Origin: Richelia sp. CSU_2_1
GTDB taxonomy: Bacteria; Cyanobacteriota; Cyanobacteriia; Cyanobacteriales; Microcoleaceae
Direction: 5' to 3'
Assembly: GCA_012034575.1 (NCBI GenBank)
Contig: JAAUPF010000010.1
Coordinates: 1 to 64,000, forward strand
Length of the DNA stretch: 64,000 nt
Of this stretch, positions 1 through 9,302 are shown in pieces. The translations under genes were made by a program, and so were the position numbers. How positions within the stretch are numbered: position 1 is the stretch's first letter; every line of letters starts with the position of its first letter. A model generated the notes under the pieces. It worked only from the letters and a program-made list of their open reading frames with translations. It was not told where the DNA came from and made no database searches.

Positions 1-102
1 GAAGAAGGAAGAAGGAAGAAGGAAGAAGGAAGAAGGATGAGGGAAGAAGGAAGGAGGAAGAAGGAAGGAGGAAGAAGGAAGAAGGAAGAAGGAAGAGAGA
101 AG
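1..102. repeat. STRR array, heptamer GGAAGAA
   Basis: Tandem heptamers of the GGAAGAA type with occasional GGATGAG and GGAAGGA variants. The same unit recurs at 27481-27561, where it enters a kinase gene, and on the other strand at 62983-63048, between hoxF and hoxE. Heptameric short tandem repeats of this kind are typical of filamentous cyanobacterial genomes. Confidence 0.85.
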
Positions 103-183
103 GCACAACACGGATTAACGCGGACTTGGACGATCGGGCGATTTTAGATTTGAGATTGCAGTCAAGGACGCATTCATATCAAA

Positions 184-246
184 GAAACCGGGTTTTTATC
201 GGTATGGAAGGCGGGGATACTATATTTTCGTAAAAAACCCGGTTTC
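184..246. repeat. Inverted repeat downstream of cobD
   Basis: The arms GAAACCGGGTTTTTA and TAAAAAACCCGGTTTC are separated by about 32 bases. The structure lies three bases past the cobD stop codon, so it may act as its terminator. It could equally be a member of a dispersed palindromic repeat family. Confidence 0.55.
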
Positions 247-249
247 GGG

Positions 250-1371
250 CTACCTATGGATCTGGGATGAAAGAAGTAATGATAATCCCAACCAAATTAG
301 AAAGCAATATCGGGTTAATTGTAAAGCTTGACAAATTCGTTCCGGGACGATCGGGTTAATCGGTTCGCCTAACAGCGGTTTTTGTTTGATAATTCCGCGA
401 TAAGAATTTGTACCTCCTAGTTGCACTCCCAAAATGGCGGCGTAGGCGCACTCGCTCCAACCGGAATTGGGACTAGAATCTTTTACGGCATCTCTCTGAC
501 AGATCCTCCAAATATAAATCGGCCTGCCCGATAAAACAGCTAAAGTGATTACAGTTAACCGGCAAGGAAGCCAAGTCAGCACATCTTCTAGTTTGGCGCT
601 AAACCAGCCTAAATCTGTGTAAGGCGGTTCTTTGTAGCCAATTGTAGAATCTAACGTGCTCGCTGCTTTGTAAGCGATCGCGCAGGGAACGATCGCGCTA
701 GCCCAGAGCGAGTCAAGAGCGATCGGCCCATCGGTAACATTTAATAATAGATGCGGGAGAGCGAGCCCAACTAAGGCATAAAATAGCGGTGCCGTCACGC
801 CATCTACGGCATTTTCTGTTACTGTTTCTAACAGTGCCCGCAGAATTTCTGGCTCCGATAAGTTTTCAGTATCCCGACCGACGTAAAAACTCAAGCGTTC
901 TCGCGCCTTGACTAAATCTCCAACATTTAAAGGTGCTAGCACATCTTCAGCGGCTGCCCTCAAACTGCGACCGGCAAAACAGCTTGCCAGTAAAATGCTC
1001 TGCAGGGCGATACCGCAAAGAGGATGCACCCAACTAGCAGCTTGGACGATCGACCAACTGACAGTATAACTGCCTAGAATCAGCCCGATCGCCAGTATTG
1101 TACCGGCAAGACGAAGCAGCAGTGCAGCCGTCTTGTCGGTGAGATTGTTGTTCCCAGCAGCCGGATCGTTGGCAAGATTATTGTCCGCGACTGACATTTT
1201 CGCTGCGGGATTATTCCATATATTAAAGACAAGTCGAGTGTAACGGTCGATCGCCCAACCCATGACTCGCACCGGATGCGGCCAACCCCAAGGATCGCCG
1301 ATCGAATAATCCAATACCGCTGCCAAAACTAAAACAGCAAATTCATCTGCCATCGTTAAATATTGTGTCAA
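250..1371 (-). CDS. cobD: Adenosylcobinamide-phosphate synthase CobD/CbiB
   Basis: Integral membrane enzyme that joins adenosylcobyric acid to an aminopropanol (phosphate) side chain in the late cobalamin pathway. The N-terminus carries the family signature DYSIGDPWGWPHPVRVMG, and the centre holds the conserved acidic block with LLETVTENAVDGVTAPLFY, followed by NSGWSECAYAA. Several hydrophobic segments are spread along the protein. At 373 aa it is longer than the usual 310-330 aa because of an Asn/Ala-rich loop at about residues 52-85 (NNPAAK...NNNLTDK). The start used is the first ATG; a second Met lies at residue 7. No other cobalamin gene is adjacent. Confidence 0.93.
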   Translation of the reverse strand: MTQYLTMADEFAVLVLAAVLDYSIGDPWGWPHPVRVMGWAIDRYTRLVFNIWNNPAAKMSVADNNLANDPAAGNNNLTDKTAALLLRLAGTILAIGLILGSYTVSWSIVQAASWVHPLCGIALQSILLASCFAGRSLRAAAEDVLAPLNVGDLVKARERLSFYVGRDTENLSEPEILRALLETVTENAVDGVTAPLFYALVGLALPHLLLNVTDGPIALDSLWASAIVPCAIAYKAASTLDSTIGYKEPPYTDLGWFSAKLEDVLTWLPCRLTVITLAVLSGRPIYIWRICQRDAVKDSSPNSGWSECAYAAILGVQLGGTNSYRGIIKQKPLLGEPINPIVPERICQALQLTRYCFLIWLGLSLLLSSQIHR

Positions 1372-1674
1372 ACTTCACAGTCAGTGCCGGCCAGCTTCGA
1401 TTGGCTGGCAGGGATTGAAAGCATTGCCAGTAAAGGTTTTCACCTCATTGGAACGATTTTCACCGCCGGGATTACTTTCAATCCCAAGCAAGTGTAGGTT
1501 ATGCTCCCAACTAACACTGGCAACAAGTACGATCGCTAAATCGATATATTGCATCCAAGGCCGGACAGCAGACAGTGACATAGAACTTATCGGGATGCGA
1601 TCGGGGGCGAAAAAACGAGTGAATGTCGCAAATCCGGCAGAAAGTATCCAGGGGCAGTGCCAGTATTAAACGCA
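1372..1674. other. Intergenic region upstream of cobD
   Basis: About 300 bases between cobD and the Rrf2-type gene, both on the minus strand, so this is the cobD leader. Short ORFs occur on both strands, but none has a recognisable protein family, a good ribosome binding site or conservation clues. I looked for a cobalamin riboswitch because of the gene downstream. A few B12-box-like fragments are present, but not the full conserved core. Confidence 0.4.
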
Positions 1675-2118
1675 TCAAATGATAAAACTCGTTTCTTCTC
1701 CCAGAGCTGCTTGCCAACTGCGGACATCATAGTATAAGTCTTCGAGGGAAATACTGTACAGCGCTTCGGCAAGTTTTTTGTGAAGTCGGCTCCACAAACT
1801 GAATGTTACCCAGTCCTCGGCACAGGAAGCGTCAGGAGAATGTCGGGGTAAAGGTTCAATAGTTTCGCCTACGGCCTCTAAGATTTGTCCTAAAGAGATT
1901 TGAGCGGGTTGGCGGGCTAATTGATACCCTCCTTGCGAGCCGCGAACTGATTGGACTAAACCGGCTCGTCGCATTTCAATCAGCAATTTTTCCAGATACG
2001 GAGCCGGTAACTCCTGTCGTTTCGCGATCGATTTCACTGATGTCGGGCCGAAGCGAGGTTGCAAACTTAGATCCAGTAGAGCTTTGACACTGTAGTGTCC
2101 GCGTCTGGTTAACTTCAT
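1675..2118 (-). CDS. Rrf2 family transcriptional regulator
   Basis: A 147-aa protein with the Rrf2 winged-helix fold at the N-terminus: MKLTRRGHYSVKALLDL, then LPAPYLEKLLIEMRRAGLV and the wing GSQGGYQLAR. Iron-sulfur Rrf2 proteins (IscR, NsrR) use three clustered cysteines. Here only one Cys (SCAED, about residue 99) is visible, so classical cluster binding is unlikely. The C-terminal half is the dimerisation region. The target is unknown; the gene diverges from the cyAbrB gene, with 276 bases between them. Confidence 0.9.
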   Translation of the reverse strand: MKLTRRGHYSVKALLDLSLQPRFGPTSVKSIAKRQELPAPYLEKLLIEMRRAGLVQSVRGSQGGYQLARQPAQISLGQILEAVGETIEPLPRHSPDASCAEDWVTFSLWSRLHKKLAEALYSISLEDLYYDVRSWQAALGEETSFII

Positions 2119-2394
2119 CGGATTTTAAGATCGGGGGCAAAGGAGCAGCTAGCTGATAGCTGATAGCTTATGCTAGCGAGTTTGGAGATAGTTCGCTTGC
2201 AGGTGGCTACTCCTTAAGAAAGACTGTATTTGTTAAAAATATTTTGATAATAGTGGTTAACATTCAAGCCGATCGGTGTAATATAGTTTTACGACCAGCT
2301 ATAAAGCTAAACTTCTCGGTCCAAGCAAAACTGACAAAGCTAAACCAACCGAGAAAAAAACCGTACACCAGTTGAATATTTCAGGACTCAGTAG

Positions 2395-2784
2395 ATGGCT
2401 AAAAAGAAAAATATCGAACCCCTCGAAGGCGAAGCTCTGATCAAGAAGGTTAAAGACCTAGAGAACCTTACCAAGGAAGAAAAAGCAAGAGCCTGCGGTT
2501 ACTACACCGTTACCAAAAACGGAGTAGAACGGGTCAACATGATGAAATTCCTGAATGCCCTAATTGATGCAGAAGGCATTCAGCTAGACGGCAAGCAAAA
2601 TGGCAACGGACGCGGCGGACGTTCTGCTAGCTATCGGATTAGCGTTCAATCTAACGGCAACTTACTGATTGGAGCAGCTTATACCAAGCAAATGGAACTC
2701 CAGCCGGGAGATGAATTTGAAATCTCTTTGGGACGCAAACACATTCACCTGCGTCAAATCGATCGCGAAGAAGAAGCAGCTTAA
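2395..2784 (+). CDS. cyAbrB-type AbrB family transcriptional regulator
   Basis: A 129-aa protein starting MAKKKNIEPLEGEAL, the hallmark N-terminus of cyanobacterial AbrB proteins (Synechocystis Sll0359/Sll0822 group). A basic GRGGR patch near residue 70 is followed by a C-terminal swapped-hairpin type AbrB domain (SVQSNGNLLIG...LQPGDEFEISLG). In Synechocystis, cyAbrB proteins bind promoters of nitrogen, carbon and hox hydrogenase genes. That is relevant because this window also carries hoxEFUYH, although 60 kb away. I cannot tell the cyAbrB1 and cyAbrB2 paralogues apart from sequence memory alone. Confidence 0.92.
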   Translation: MAKKKNIEPLEGEALIKKVKDLENLTKEEKARACGYYTVTKNGVERVNMMKFLNALIDAEGIQLDGKQNGNGRGGRSASYRISVQSNGNLLIGAAYTKQMELQPGDEFEISLGRKHIHLRQIDREEEAA

Positions 2785-2975
2785 GCACAAACATTCACTA
2801 CTTGCTGTAACTTCCAGCCTGGACTTGTTGAAGAGAGCCGGTTCTGTTATTGCTGTGGGTTATCACTCCGGACTTTCTCTCAGGCGCGCCCAAACAGTAT
2901 CCCTTTAATAGATGGCAATGGCTCGATCGATCGCCGCGGCCACCGCTCATATTTTTCGAGAATAGCTATTCTCAG

Positions 2976-3006
2976 CCCTCGCTACATCTGTAAAGCTAAG
3001 CGAGGG
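2976..3006 (+). terminator. Probable terminator downstream of cyAbrB
   Basis: Perfect 8-bp stem CCCTCGCT / AGCGAGGG around a 15-base loop, followed by ATTTTCC. It lies about 190 bases past the cyAbrB stop and before the next plus-strand gene. The T-tract is short, so strength is uncertain. Confidence 0.55.
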
Positions 3007-3139
3007 ATTTTCCATGCTTAAAGACTGCCAACAATGATGCTAAGGCGATCGTTACTTCCAGGCATTGCTCGATCGGGTTAAGGATGCGAGGGCGTAAATG
3101 AATCAGCTACAGTGGTAGATAGCACTCTGTTAGCTGCCC

Positions 3140-6100
3140 ATGTCGCTTTTCTCAACCCGCTGCACTTCCAAACAACCGAAAAAAATTCCCCTGCGCTTCG
3201 TTCTCGTAGCGTCTTTTGTGTTGCAAATTGTCGGGACTGTGGGGCTAGTTGGCTATCTCTCTTTTCGCAACGGGCACAAAGCAGTTGAAAACCTCGCCCA
3301 GCAATTAATGGGCGAGACGAGCAAGAGAATAGAAGAAAAGCTGACAAATTTTCTGGAAACTGCTTACTTGGCAAATCAACTCAACTCTGCCGCGATCGCC
3401 CGCGGCGAATTAAACTTCAATTTAGAACAACCCCAGCCGCAGTCCGAGAGATTCCTGTGGCATCAAATGCAGACTTTTAAAAACATTCAATGGATTTCCT
3501 TGGGTTCGGAAACAGGAGAATATCTCGGCATTTGGCGCAACCAAAAAGATAATAGCTTGCAAATTGTCACGGCCAACAGTTCGAGCAACTTTCTAAATGT
3601 TTACTACGCTACCGATGCTTTTGGCAATCGCGGGCAGCAATTACATAGGAAACCCGAAGTCTACGATGCCCGCCAACGTCCCTGGTACAAAGAAGCTATC
3701 GCAGCTAACAAACCCATGTGGACGAGCATTTATCCGGGCTTTACTCCGGGTACTGTTTATATGGCAGTCACTCAACCAATCCGCGATCGCACTGGTAAAT
3801 TGTTAGGAGTTTGCGCAGTAGATATTTCCCTCTCAGACATCCAAAATTTTCTTGATGAAATTAAACTCAGCCAAAAAGGACAAATTTTTGCGATCGAACA
3901 CTCGGGAATGCTTGTAGCGAGTTCGAGTGGAGAGTTCCCCTTCCAACAAGTTCCCGGCAAACAGGAATTGCAGCGCCTTCATGTTTTAGACAGCCAGACA
4001 CCCCTAATTCGCGTTGCAGCAGAGTATTTGTACTCGCATTTTCAGGGCTTTGACAAGATTCAGGGACAGCAGCAACTTCAATTTACTAAAGGCGGCGAGC
4101 GTTATTTTGTAGAAGTGCTGCCGCTGTCTAACAATTACGGTTTGAAATGGTCGATCGCGATCGCAGTTCCCGAATCCGATTTTATGGCCGAAATCAACAG
4201 CAATACCCGAACTACCATTTTACTCTGCTTGGCGGCGCTGCTGGTATCGACGACAGCCGGGGTGTTGGTGGCGAGATGGGTAACGCTGCCGCTGCTGCGC
4301 CTCAACGAAGCAGCCAAAGCTATCGCTAAAGGAGAATTCGATCGTACTGTGGGGGTGAGTCGCGTTGATGAAGTAGGGGAATTGGCGCAATCTTTTAACG
4401 AGATGGTAGTGCAACTGAAAAATTCCTTTCAAGCTTTGGCCCAAAGTGAAGAAAAATTTGCCAAGCTATTAGAGTGCTTGCCGGTTGGGGTGATAGCCCT
4501 GACTCCGGCTGGTAGCGCTATTTTTATGAATTCGATGGGAGGAGAAATTACCGGCAAAGGGGCGGTGGCCGATACAACTCCCGAAGAGCTTTCAGCAACT
4601 TATCAACTTTATGTAGCGGGAACAGATAGACTTTACCCGATCGAAGATTCGCCCTTTGAACGCGCCGTGATGGGCAAAGAAACCTTTGTGGAAGATATGG
4701 AGTTGCGCCGAGACGGGAAAGTGATTCGCTTGCAGGTGCGATCGCAGCCGATGTTTGACGATCGGGGCAATGTTATTTACGTACTGATTGTTTTTCAAGA
4801 TATCACCGCGCGCAAACAAGCAGAGCAAATATTGGCAGACTACAACCGCCGGCTGGAGATGGAAGTAACCTCGCGCACGATCGAACTAGCCGAAATCAAC
4901 GCCCGCTTGGAACTCGAAATTGAGGAGCGCAAGCAAGCTGAAAAAATTATTCGCAAAGAGCGGGATTTCAACTTAAATATTATCCAAAATTCGCCGATTT
5001 TTTTTGTAGCGATCGACGCTGAGGGTAAAATCCTGCTGGCGAACCGCTGTATGTTGCAAGCTCTAGGTTATACTGCCAAAGAAGTTACGGGCCAAGATTA
5101 CTTAGCTACATTTGTACCCCAGGGCGATCGAGCCGCCTTAATGTCGGTTTTCGAGCGGATAGTTGCGGGCCAGCAAACAGTTAACGAACACCGAATTCAA
5201 ACCAAAGACGGGCGGATTGTGCTAGCAGAGTGGCACGGTACGCCGGTTTTTAATGAAAATGGCAATTTTGATTTTGTTTTTGGATTTGGGATCGATATAG
5301 TCGATCGCAGACAGGCAGAATTAGCTTTGAAAAAAAGCGAGGCATTGTTTCAAAAATTAGCTGTTACAATTCCCGGAGAACTTTATATATTCGTGCACCA
5401 TCCCGATGAGTCGGTAAATATGGAATATATCAGCCCGTTGTGCCGAGAAATTCAAGAACTAGAACCAGAAGAAATTATGAATAATTCTGCTTTACTCTAC
5501 GAACAAATGCACCCAGACGATCGCCCCGGTCACTTCGAGGCAATAGTTAAAAGCGCCACAAATCTGGAACCATTTGCTCACGAGTGGCGGATCGTTACAA
5601 GATCGGGAAAACTCAAGTGGTTGCAAGGTTATTCTCGCCCGGAAATGCGCGAAAATGGAGATATTGTCTGGCACGGCGTGATTGTTGAAACGAGCGATCG
5701 CAAACAGGCAGAACAAGAACTGAAACAAGCAAAAGAAGCAGCCGAAGCAGCTAACCGAGCTAAAAACATCTTTCTTGCCAATATGACGCACGAACTGCGA
5801 ACGCCTCTCAATGCCATTCTCGGCTTTGCTCAATTGCTGCAACCCAGTCCGAATTTAACTTTAGAAGAACAAGAACATATCGCAATTATTCGCCGCAATG
5901 GAGAACAATTGTTACAACTAATCAATCAAATTTTAGACTTGTCTAAAATTGAGACTGGAAGTGCCGTACTCAATAATGTTTTTAAAAAGTCAACTGACGG
6001 CGCAGCAAGTTTATCTAATACTGCTGCTACTGCGAAATTTTCCTTTGACTTTCAGCCCCAATTTTCGCGAGAATGGACGAGCCAAATGACACAGGCAATT

Positions 6101-6259
6101 TGCAATGCAGACTTCGATTTAATTGCTGAAAAAATCGAGCAAATTCGGAGCGATCGCCCCGATTTTGCGATAATTCTTGACGGGTATCTTTCTAATTTTG
6201 AATACGAAACAATTCTCGAGTTGGTTGGGGAAATAGAAGGGGCGGAAAATGCCAAATAA
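3140..6259 (+). CDS. CACHE-HAMP-PAS sensor kinase lacking its ATPase domain
   Basis: A 1039-aa membrane sensor. TM1 is at about 17-40, an extracytoplasmic double-CACHE domain follows to about 345, TM2 is at about 356-378, HAMP at about 378-430, and three PAS domains lie at about 434-560, 610-730 and 735-855. The HisKA helix carries the phospho-acceptor motif MTHELRTPLNA near residue 883. After ILDLSKIETG the protein should continue into HATPase_c and usually a receiver. Instead it passes directly into a short tail (SREWTSQMTQAI... NFEYETILELV) that normally follows the receiver in cyanobacterial hybrid kinases. This looks like an in-frame internal deletion, so autophosphorylation in cis should be impossible. 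It might still be phosphorylated in trans, act as a decoy, or be decaying. Confidence 0.85.
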   Translation: MSLFSTRCTSKQPKKIPLRFVLVASFVLQIVGTVGLVGYLSFRNGHKAVENLAQQLMGETSKRIEEKLTNFLETAYLANQLNSAAIARGELNFNLEQPQPQSERFLWHQMQTFKNIQWISLGSETGEYLGIWRNQKDNSLQIVTANSSSNFLNVYYATDAFGNRGQQLHRKPEVYDARQRPWYKEAIAANKPMWTSIYPGFTPGTVYMAVTQPIRDRTGKLLGVCAVDISLSDIQNFLDEIKLSQKGQIFAIEHSGMLVASSSGEFPFQQVPGKQELQRLHVLDSQTPLIRVAAEYLYSHFQGFDKIQGQQQLQFTKGGERYFVEVLPLSNNYGLKWSIAIAVPESDFMAEINSNTRTTILLCLAALLVSTTAGVLVARWVTLPLLRLNEAAKAIAKGEFDRTVGVSRVDEVGELAQSFNEMVVQLKNSFQALAQSEEKFAKLLECLPVGVIALTPAGSAIFMNSMGGEITGKGAVADTTPEELSATYQLYVAGTDRLYPIEDSPFERAVMGKETFVEDMELRRDGKVIRLQVRSQPMFDDRGNVIYVLIVFQDITARKQAEQILADYNRRLEMEVTSRTIELAEINARLELEIEERKQAEKIIRKERDFNLNIIQNSPIFFVAIDAEGKILLANRCMLQALGYTAKEVTGQDYLATFVPQGDRAALMSVFERIVAGQQTVNEHRIQTKDGRIVLAEWHGTPVFNENGNFDFVFGFGIDIVDRRQAELALKKSEALFQKLAVTIPGELYIFVHHPDESVNMEYISPLCREIQELEPEEIMNNSALLYEQMHPDDRPGHFEAIVKSATNLEPFAHEWRIVTRSGKLKWLQGYSRPEMRENGDIVWHGVIVETSDRKQAEQELKQAKEAAEAANRAKNIFLANMTHELRTPLNAILGFAQLLQPSPNLTLEEQEHIAIIRRNGEQLLQLINQILDLSKIETGSAVLNNVFKKSTDGAASLSNTAATAKFSFDFQPQFSREWTSQMTQAICNADFDLIAEKIEQIRSDRPDFAIILDGYLSNFEYETILELVGEIEGAENAK

Positions 6260-6261
6260 AA

Positions 6262-6321
6262 TGGGGAATGGGGAATTGGGAATGGGGAATTGGGAATGGG
6301 GAATTGGGAATTGGGGGATTT
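6262..6321. repeat. STRR array, heptamer GGGAATT/GGGAATG
   Basis: About eight alternating heptamers of GGGAATT and GGGAATG directly after the stop codon of the truncated sensor kinase. This is the same class of short tandem repeat seen elsewhere in the window, with a different unit. Confidence 0.85.
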
Positions 6322-6420
6322 TCGATTTTCGCTCGGGGATTGGGATTAAAGATTTTCGATATTCCGAAAATTATTACGATCTCTAATGACTGATAACTGA
6401 TGACTAATGACTCCGATCGA

Positions 6421-6456
6421 CTGTCAACTGTCAACTGTCAACTGTCAACTATCAAC
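6421..6456. repeat. STRR array, heptamer CTGTCAA
   Basis: Five heptamers CTGTCAA/CTATCAA. They overlap the last codons of the neighbouring minus-strand 473-aa gene (its terminal EVDS codons), so the C-terminus of that protein is partly encoded by repeat sequence. Confidence 0.8.
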
Positions 6457-7866
6457 TTCTTTCCGGCTCTTTTTCTGTTGGGAAAAAACCCGACAATTAT
6501 TCAGGTCAACTATTAACCGATCGTCCCGATCGTTTTCGGACATATTAACCAAGTTGTATTGTACATTTTCTCCGTAAATAGTTAGCGCGATCTGGCAGAT
6601 TTCTAAAAAATTAATCAGCCACTGACAGTCGATCGCAGAATGCTCTTGATGGTATTGGATTAACCGAGCTAGATAAAGTTCTAAATTCGTCCGAGAATGG
6701 GGCGAAATCAAAACTAATTTCAATAACAAAATTCCGAGATTTAACGGATTGAGATGGCTGAAGAATATTAAAAATAAGGCTGAAGGCTCTCCAGTATTTT
6801 CCACTGTCAAATATTTGATGATATGGTTGCAAGTTCTGAAAATCAGACCGTTGTTAACACCTTCACCATCATGCTCGCGATTCAATGTTTCTAAAGTTTT
6901 TATCAGTTTTTGTTGGATTCTATCCGTAAAATCATTATGCTCTGTATAATAAAACAAATACTTAATCAAACTTTCCTTAAACTGTTTGTAAGTAACATTT
7001 TGACTTTGAGTTAGAAAAATATTTGCCAAGCTGGGATAGCTCAACGAACCCCGGTTTACCAAAATTATTTTGATCAAACGCAGGGTTTCATCTCCTAAAA
7101 GAGTCGGGTTGTGGTAAGTTTTGGATTTGAAAGCCGCCGATTGCGATCGAGATGTATACATTGCCAGTTCAAACTTGTACCTATCTTTTAGCTGCTGCGA
7201 TTCAACCTTAGCAGCTTGGCGTTCTTCGGGGCTGCTGGTAGCGTCGAGATACCGGCTGACTAGCAAATAAGGCTCGTAGCGAGAAGTCCAGTGAGTTTCT
7301 AGTCGATCTTCGTACTTGGATACAAATGATTTGATTTCTTCATAGTCCTCACTGCTGACAAAATTGGCAAGCCACAGCCTGAGGGTTGTGAGAGAATTGT
7401 CTGCGTCGGGTTCGCTCTCAGTGCGATCGCTGATAATTTTAATTAAGTCCCGAGCAAATTGGTACTGCCTGTGAGAGATCCAGTTATTTAATAAAATGTA
7501 ACAGCAGCGTTTGAACAAGTTATTAAATTCTAATTGGCTATCAAATGAAATTATAGTATGTATTGCTTGAATTAATTTGCGATCTACCGGAGCAATAAGT
7601 TCTATAAATAGATTTTTAAATTCTTGCCAAACCAATTGGGGGGCTGAGTTATTAATGTGGTGCAGAAAAAATTTGTAAACGATATCTTGAGCTTGGTAAA
7701 TACTTAGCTCTGAAGTATTCGTGTTAGCTGGCTGTTGGGCTGCGGGATCTGCGGGCAAGATTTTGCCAGTCACAGAAGGCAGAACTTTTGACTCTTTGGT
7801 TTCGGCTGGAGGCGAAAAGTCCTGGGATGGCATAGCGTCCTCGCTCAGTTGATTAAAAGACTGCAA
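6445..7866 (-). CDS. Conserved-looking hypothetical protein, 473 aa
   Basis: I do not recognise a family. The first 55 residues are polar and Pro/Ala-rich and probably disordered. The rest is predicted mostly helical, rich in Leu, Ile, Phe and Asn, with patterns such as FKRCCYILLNNWI and RQYQFARDLIKII that resemble alpha-solenoid repeats. There is no signal peptide, membrane span or catalytic motif. A second possible start (MPSQDF) lies 11 codons in. The extreme C-terminus overlaps a CTGTCAA repeat. Base composition is less GC-rich than the neighbours but codons look normal. The gene stands alone on its strand, behind the S2P-protease terminator. Confidence 0.75.
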   Translation of the reverse strand: MQSFNQLSEDAMPSQDFSPPAETKESKVLPSVTGKILPADPAAQQPANTNTSELSIYQAQDIVYKFFLHHINNSAPQLVWQEFKNLFIELIAPVDRKLIQAIHTIISFDSQLEFNNLFKRCCYILLNNWISHRQYQFARDLIKIISDRTESEPDADNSLTTLRLWLANFVSSEDYEEIKSFVSKYEDRLETHWTSRYEPYLLVSRYLDATSSPEERQAAKVESQQLKDRYKFELAMYTSRSQSAAFKSKTYHNPTLLGDETLRLIKIILVNRGSLSYPSLANIFLTQSQNVTYKQFKESLIKYLFYYTEHNDFTDRIQQKLIKTLETLNREHDGEGVNNGLIFRTCNHIIKYLTVENTGEPSALFLIFFSHLNPLNLGILLLKLVLISPHSRTNLELYLARLIQYHQEHSAIDCQWLINFLEICQIALTIYGENVQYNLVNMSENDRDDRLIVDLNNCRVFSQQKKSRKEVDS

Positions 7867-7930
7867 TCATTATCGCCTTAGTTTGTTACCGATCGTATGA
7901 TGACAGATTTTAATTTGAGAAGCTATAGTA

Positions 7931-7972
7931 AACCCCCCGATCGCTCATTTTTTAGAGATATGTCGGGGGGTT
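7931..7972 (-). terminator. Intrinsic terminator of the S2P-type protease gene
   Basis: Ten-base perfect stem AACCCCCCGA / TCGGGGGGTT with a 22-base AT-rich loop, about 30 bases past the stop of the minus-strand protease gene. The strong GC stem fits a terminator, but the following T-tract on the minus strand is weak. Confidence 0.6.
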
Positions 7973-8001
7973 GACTATTATTGGTATCTATCCCTAGGGG
8001 A

Positions 8002-9105
8002 TCAAGCGGGGTTAGCTTCAGCCGGTTTTTGCAGCAAGCGGATAATTTCAGCTTTTTCTACAAGTCCGACGAGAACGCCGTTTTCGCGAACAACGGGAAG
8101 TTCTTGGACTTTATGCTGTTCGAGGAGAGTGACAACTTCCAGGAGAGATAATTCTGGTTTGACGGTGGTGGAAAATTCCATCGGCTTCAGCAGTTCTTTC
8201 ACTAAAACTTGGGGCCAATTTCCGGTAGGAATAGTTTTGAGATCGTCGAGGTCGATCGCCCCTAATAATTGGCCCGCATCATCGGTAACTAAAAACCGCC
8301 GCCAGTTGTTAGTTTTGCCGATGACATAATCGTTGGCGAATTCTCTGAGAGTTAAGTTTTCCGGGACGATCGGACTTTCAGAAGTTACTGCGTCTGCTGC
8401 TGTCAGTCCTGCAAGTTTATTTTGAACTGTAGCATACTGTGCGGATTGACCTGCATTTTGCAGCAAGAACCAACCGATTACTAAGTTCCAGATATTACCG
8501 AAAATTCCTGTGGCGATCGCGATCCAACCGATAATTTGACCGACGCGGCTGGCAAAAACTGTACCTTTGTAAGGGTTGCCGGTAATTTTCCAAACAATGG
8601 CTTTGAGGATGTTGCCGCCGTCGAGGGGCAAGCCGGGAATTAGATTAAATAAAGCCAGAACTAAGTTGATGGAAGCTAAAAGTCCGACGATGGCCGCTGC
8701 GGGACTGGGTAGGGGGGCAAAAATGCCGATCGCGGTTAACAAACCGAAAAGAAACAGGCTGACTAAGGGGCCTGCGATGGCAACCCAAAAAGCTTCGGCT
8801 GGGGTTTTCGATTCTCTTTCCAAATTAGCCAACCCGCCAAACAGAAATAGCGAAATAGATTTCACGCCAATTCCCTGTTTGATAGCTACCCAACTGTGTC
8901 CTAATTCGTGGGCTAAAACGGAAGCGAATAATAGCAATGCTGCGAAAAATCCTAACAGCCAAGGAGTTAGAGGGCCGAGTGCGGGAAACAGGAAAGCCAG
9001 TCGGCCGCCGTACTGCCACGTTACTAAACCCAGAACTAAAAACCAAGATACGTTGACATAAAAGGGAATTCCAAACAGGTTGCCGACGCGAAATGTACCG
9101 TTCAT
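8002..9105 (-). CDS. Site-2 protease family (M50) metalloprotease with CBS domains
   Basis: A 367-aa membrane protein. The zinc site HELGH is at residues 66-70 within the second hydrophobic segment, and the third-ligand motif with LPLDGG is at about 159-164, both diagnostic of intramembrane M50B proteases. The hydrophobic core covers residues 15-230. Two CBS repeats follow at about 240-360, ending with ELPVVRENGVLVGLVEKAEI. CBS-linked site-2 proteases are common in cyanobacteria; substrates are unknown but the family cleaves membrane-anchored regulators. It is a single gene with its own downstream hairpin. Confidence 0.92.
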   Translation of the reverse strand: MNGTFRVGNLFGIPFYVNVSWFLVLGLVTWQYGGRLAFLFPALGPLTPWLLGFFAALLLFASVLAHELGHSWVAIKQGIGVKSISLFLFGGLANLERESKTPAEAFWVAIAGPLVSLFLFGLLTAIGIFAPLPSPAAAIVGLLASINLVLALFNLIPGLPLDGGNILKAIVWKITGNPYKGTVFASRVGQIIGWIAIATGIFGNIWNLVIGWFLLQNAGQSAQYATVQNKLAGLTAADAVTSESPIVPENLTLREFANDYVIGKTNNWRRFLVTDDAGQLLGAIDLDDLKTIPTGNWPQVLVKELLKPMEFSTTVKPELSLLEVVTLLEQHKVQELPVVRENGVLVGLVEKAEIIRLLQKPAEANPA

Positions 9106-9302
9106 TTTTGGCTACCTCTCATATTATTGCCTAGATTTTTTTCTCTCATTGTTCTTATCGTAACGAAATGTAATGGAGATGTTAATGTTTGAATTAGGGT
9201 GTTATCCGCCTCTGGAGGTTCGGTTTGCGGAATGTTGGCTGCTGGCTGCGTTTGGAGGCGGGCCCGTCAGTCCCACAGTCCGACAATCCGCTAGTCCCAC
9301 AG

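Noticed and set aside
1381-1520. Possible cobalamin riboswitch in the cobD leader
   Set aside because: Only scattered pieces resemble B12-box elements; the conserved core and pairing order could not be traced. A covariance-model search would be decisive.
1381-1772. Several short overlapping open frames upstream of cobD
   Set aside because: They overlap each other and the Rrf2 gene, lack ribosome binding sites, and their sequences look random.
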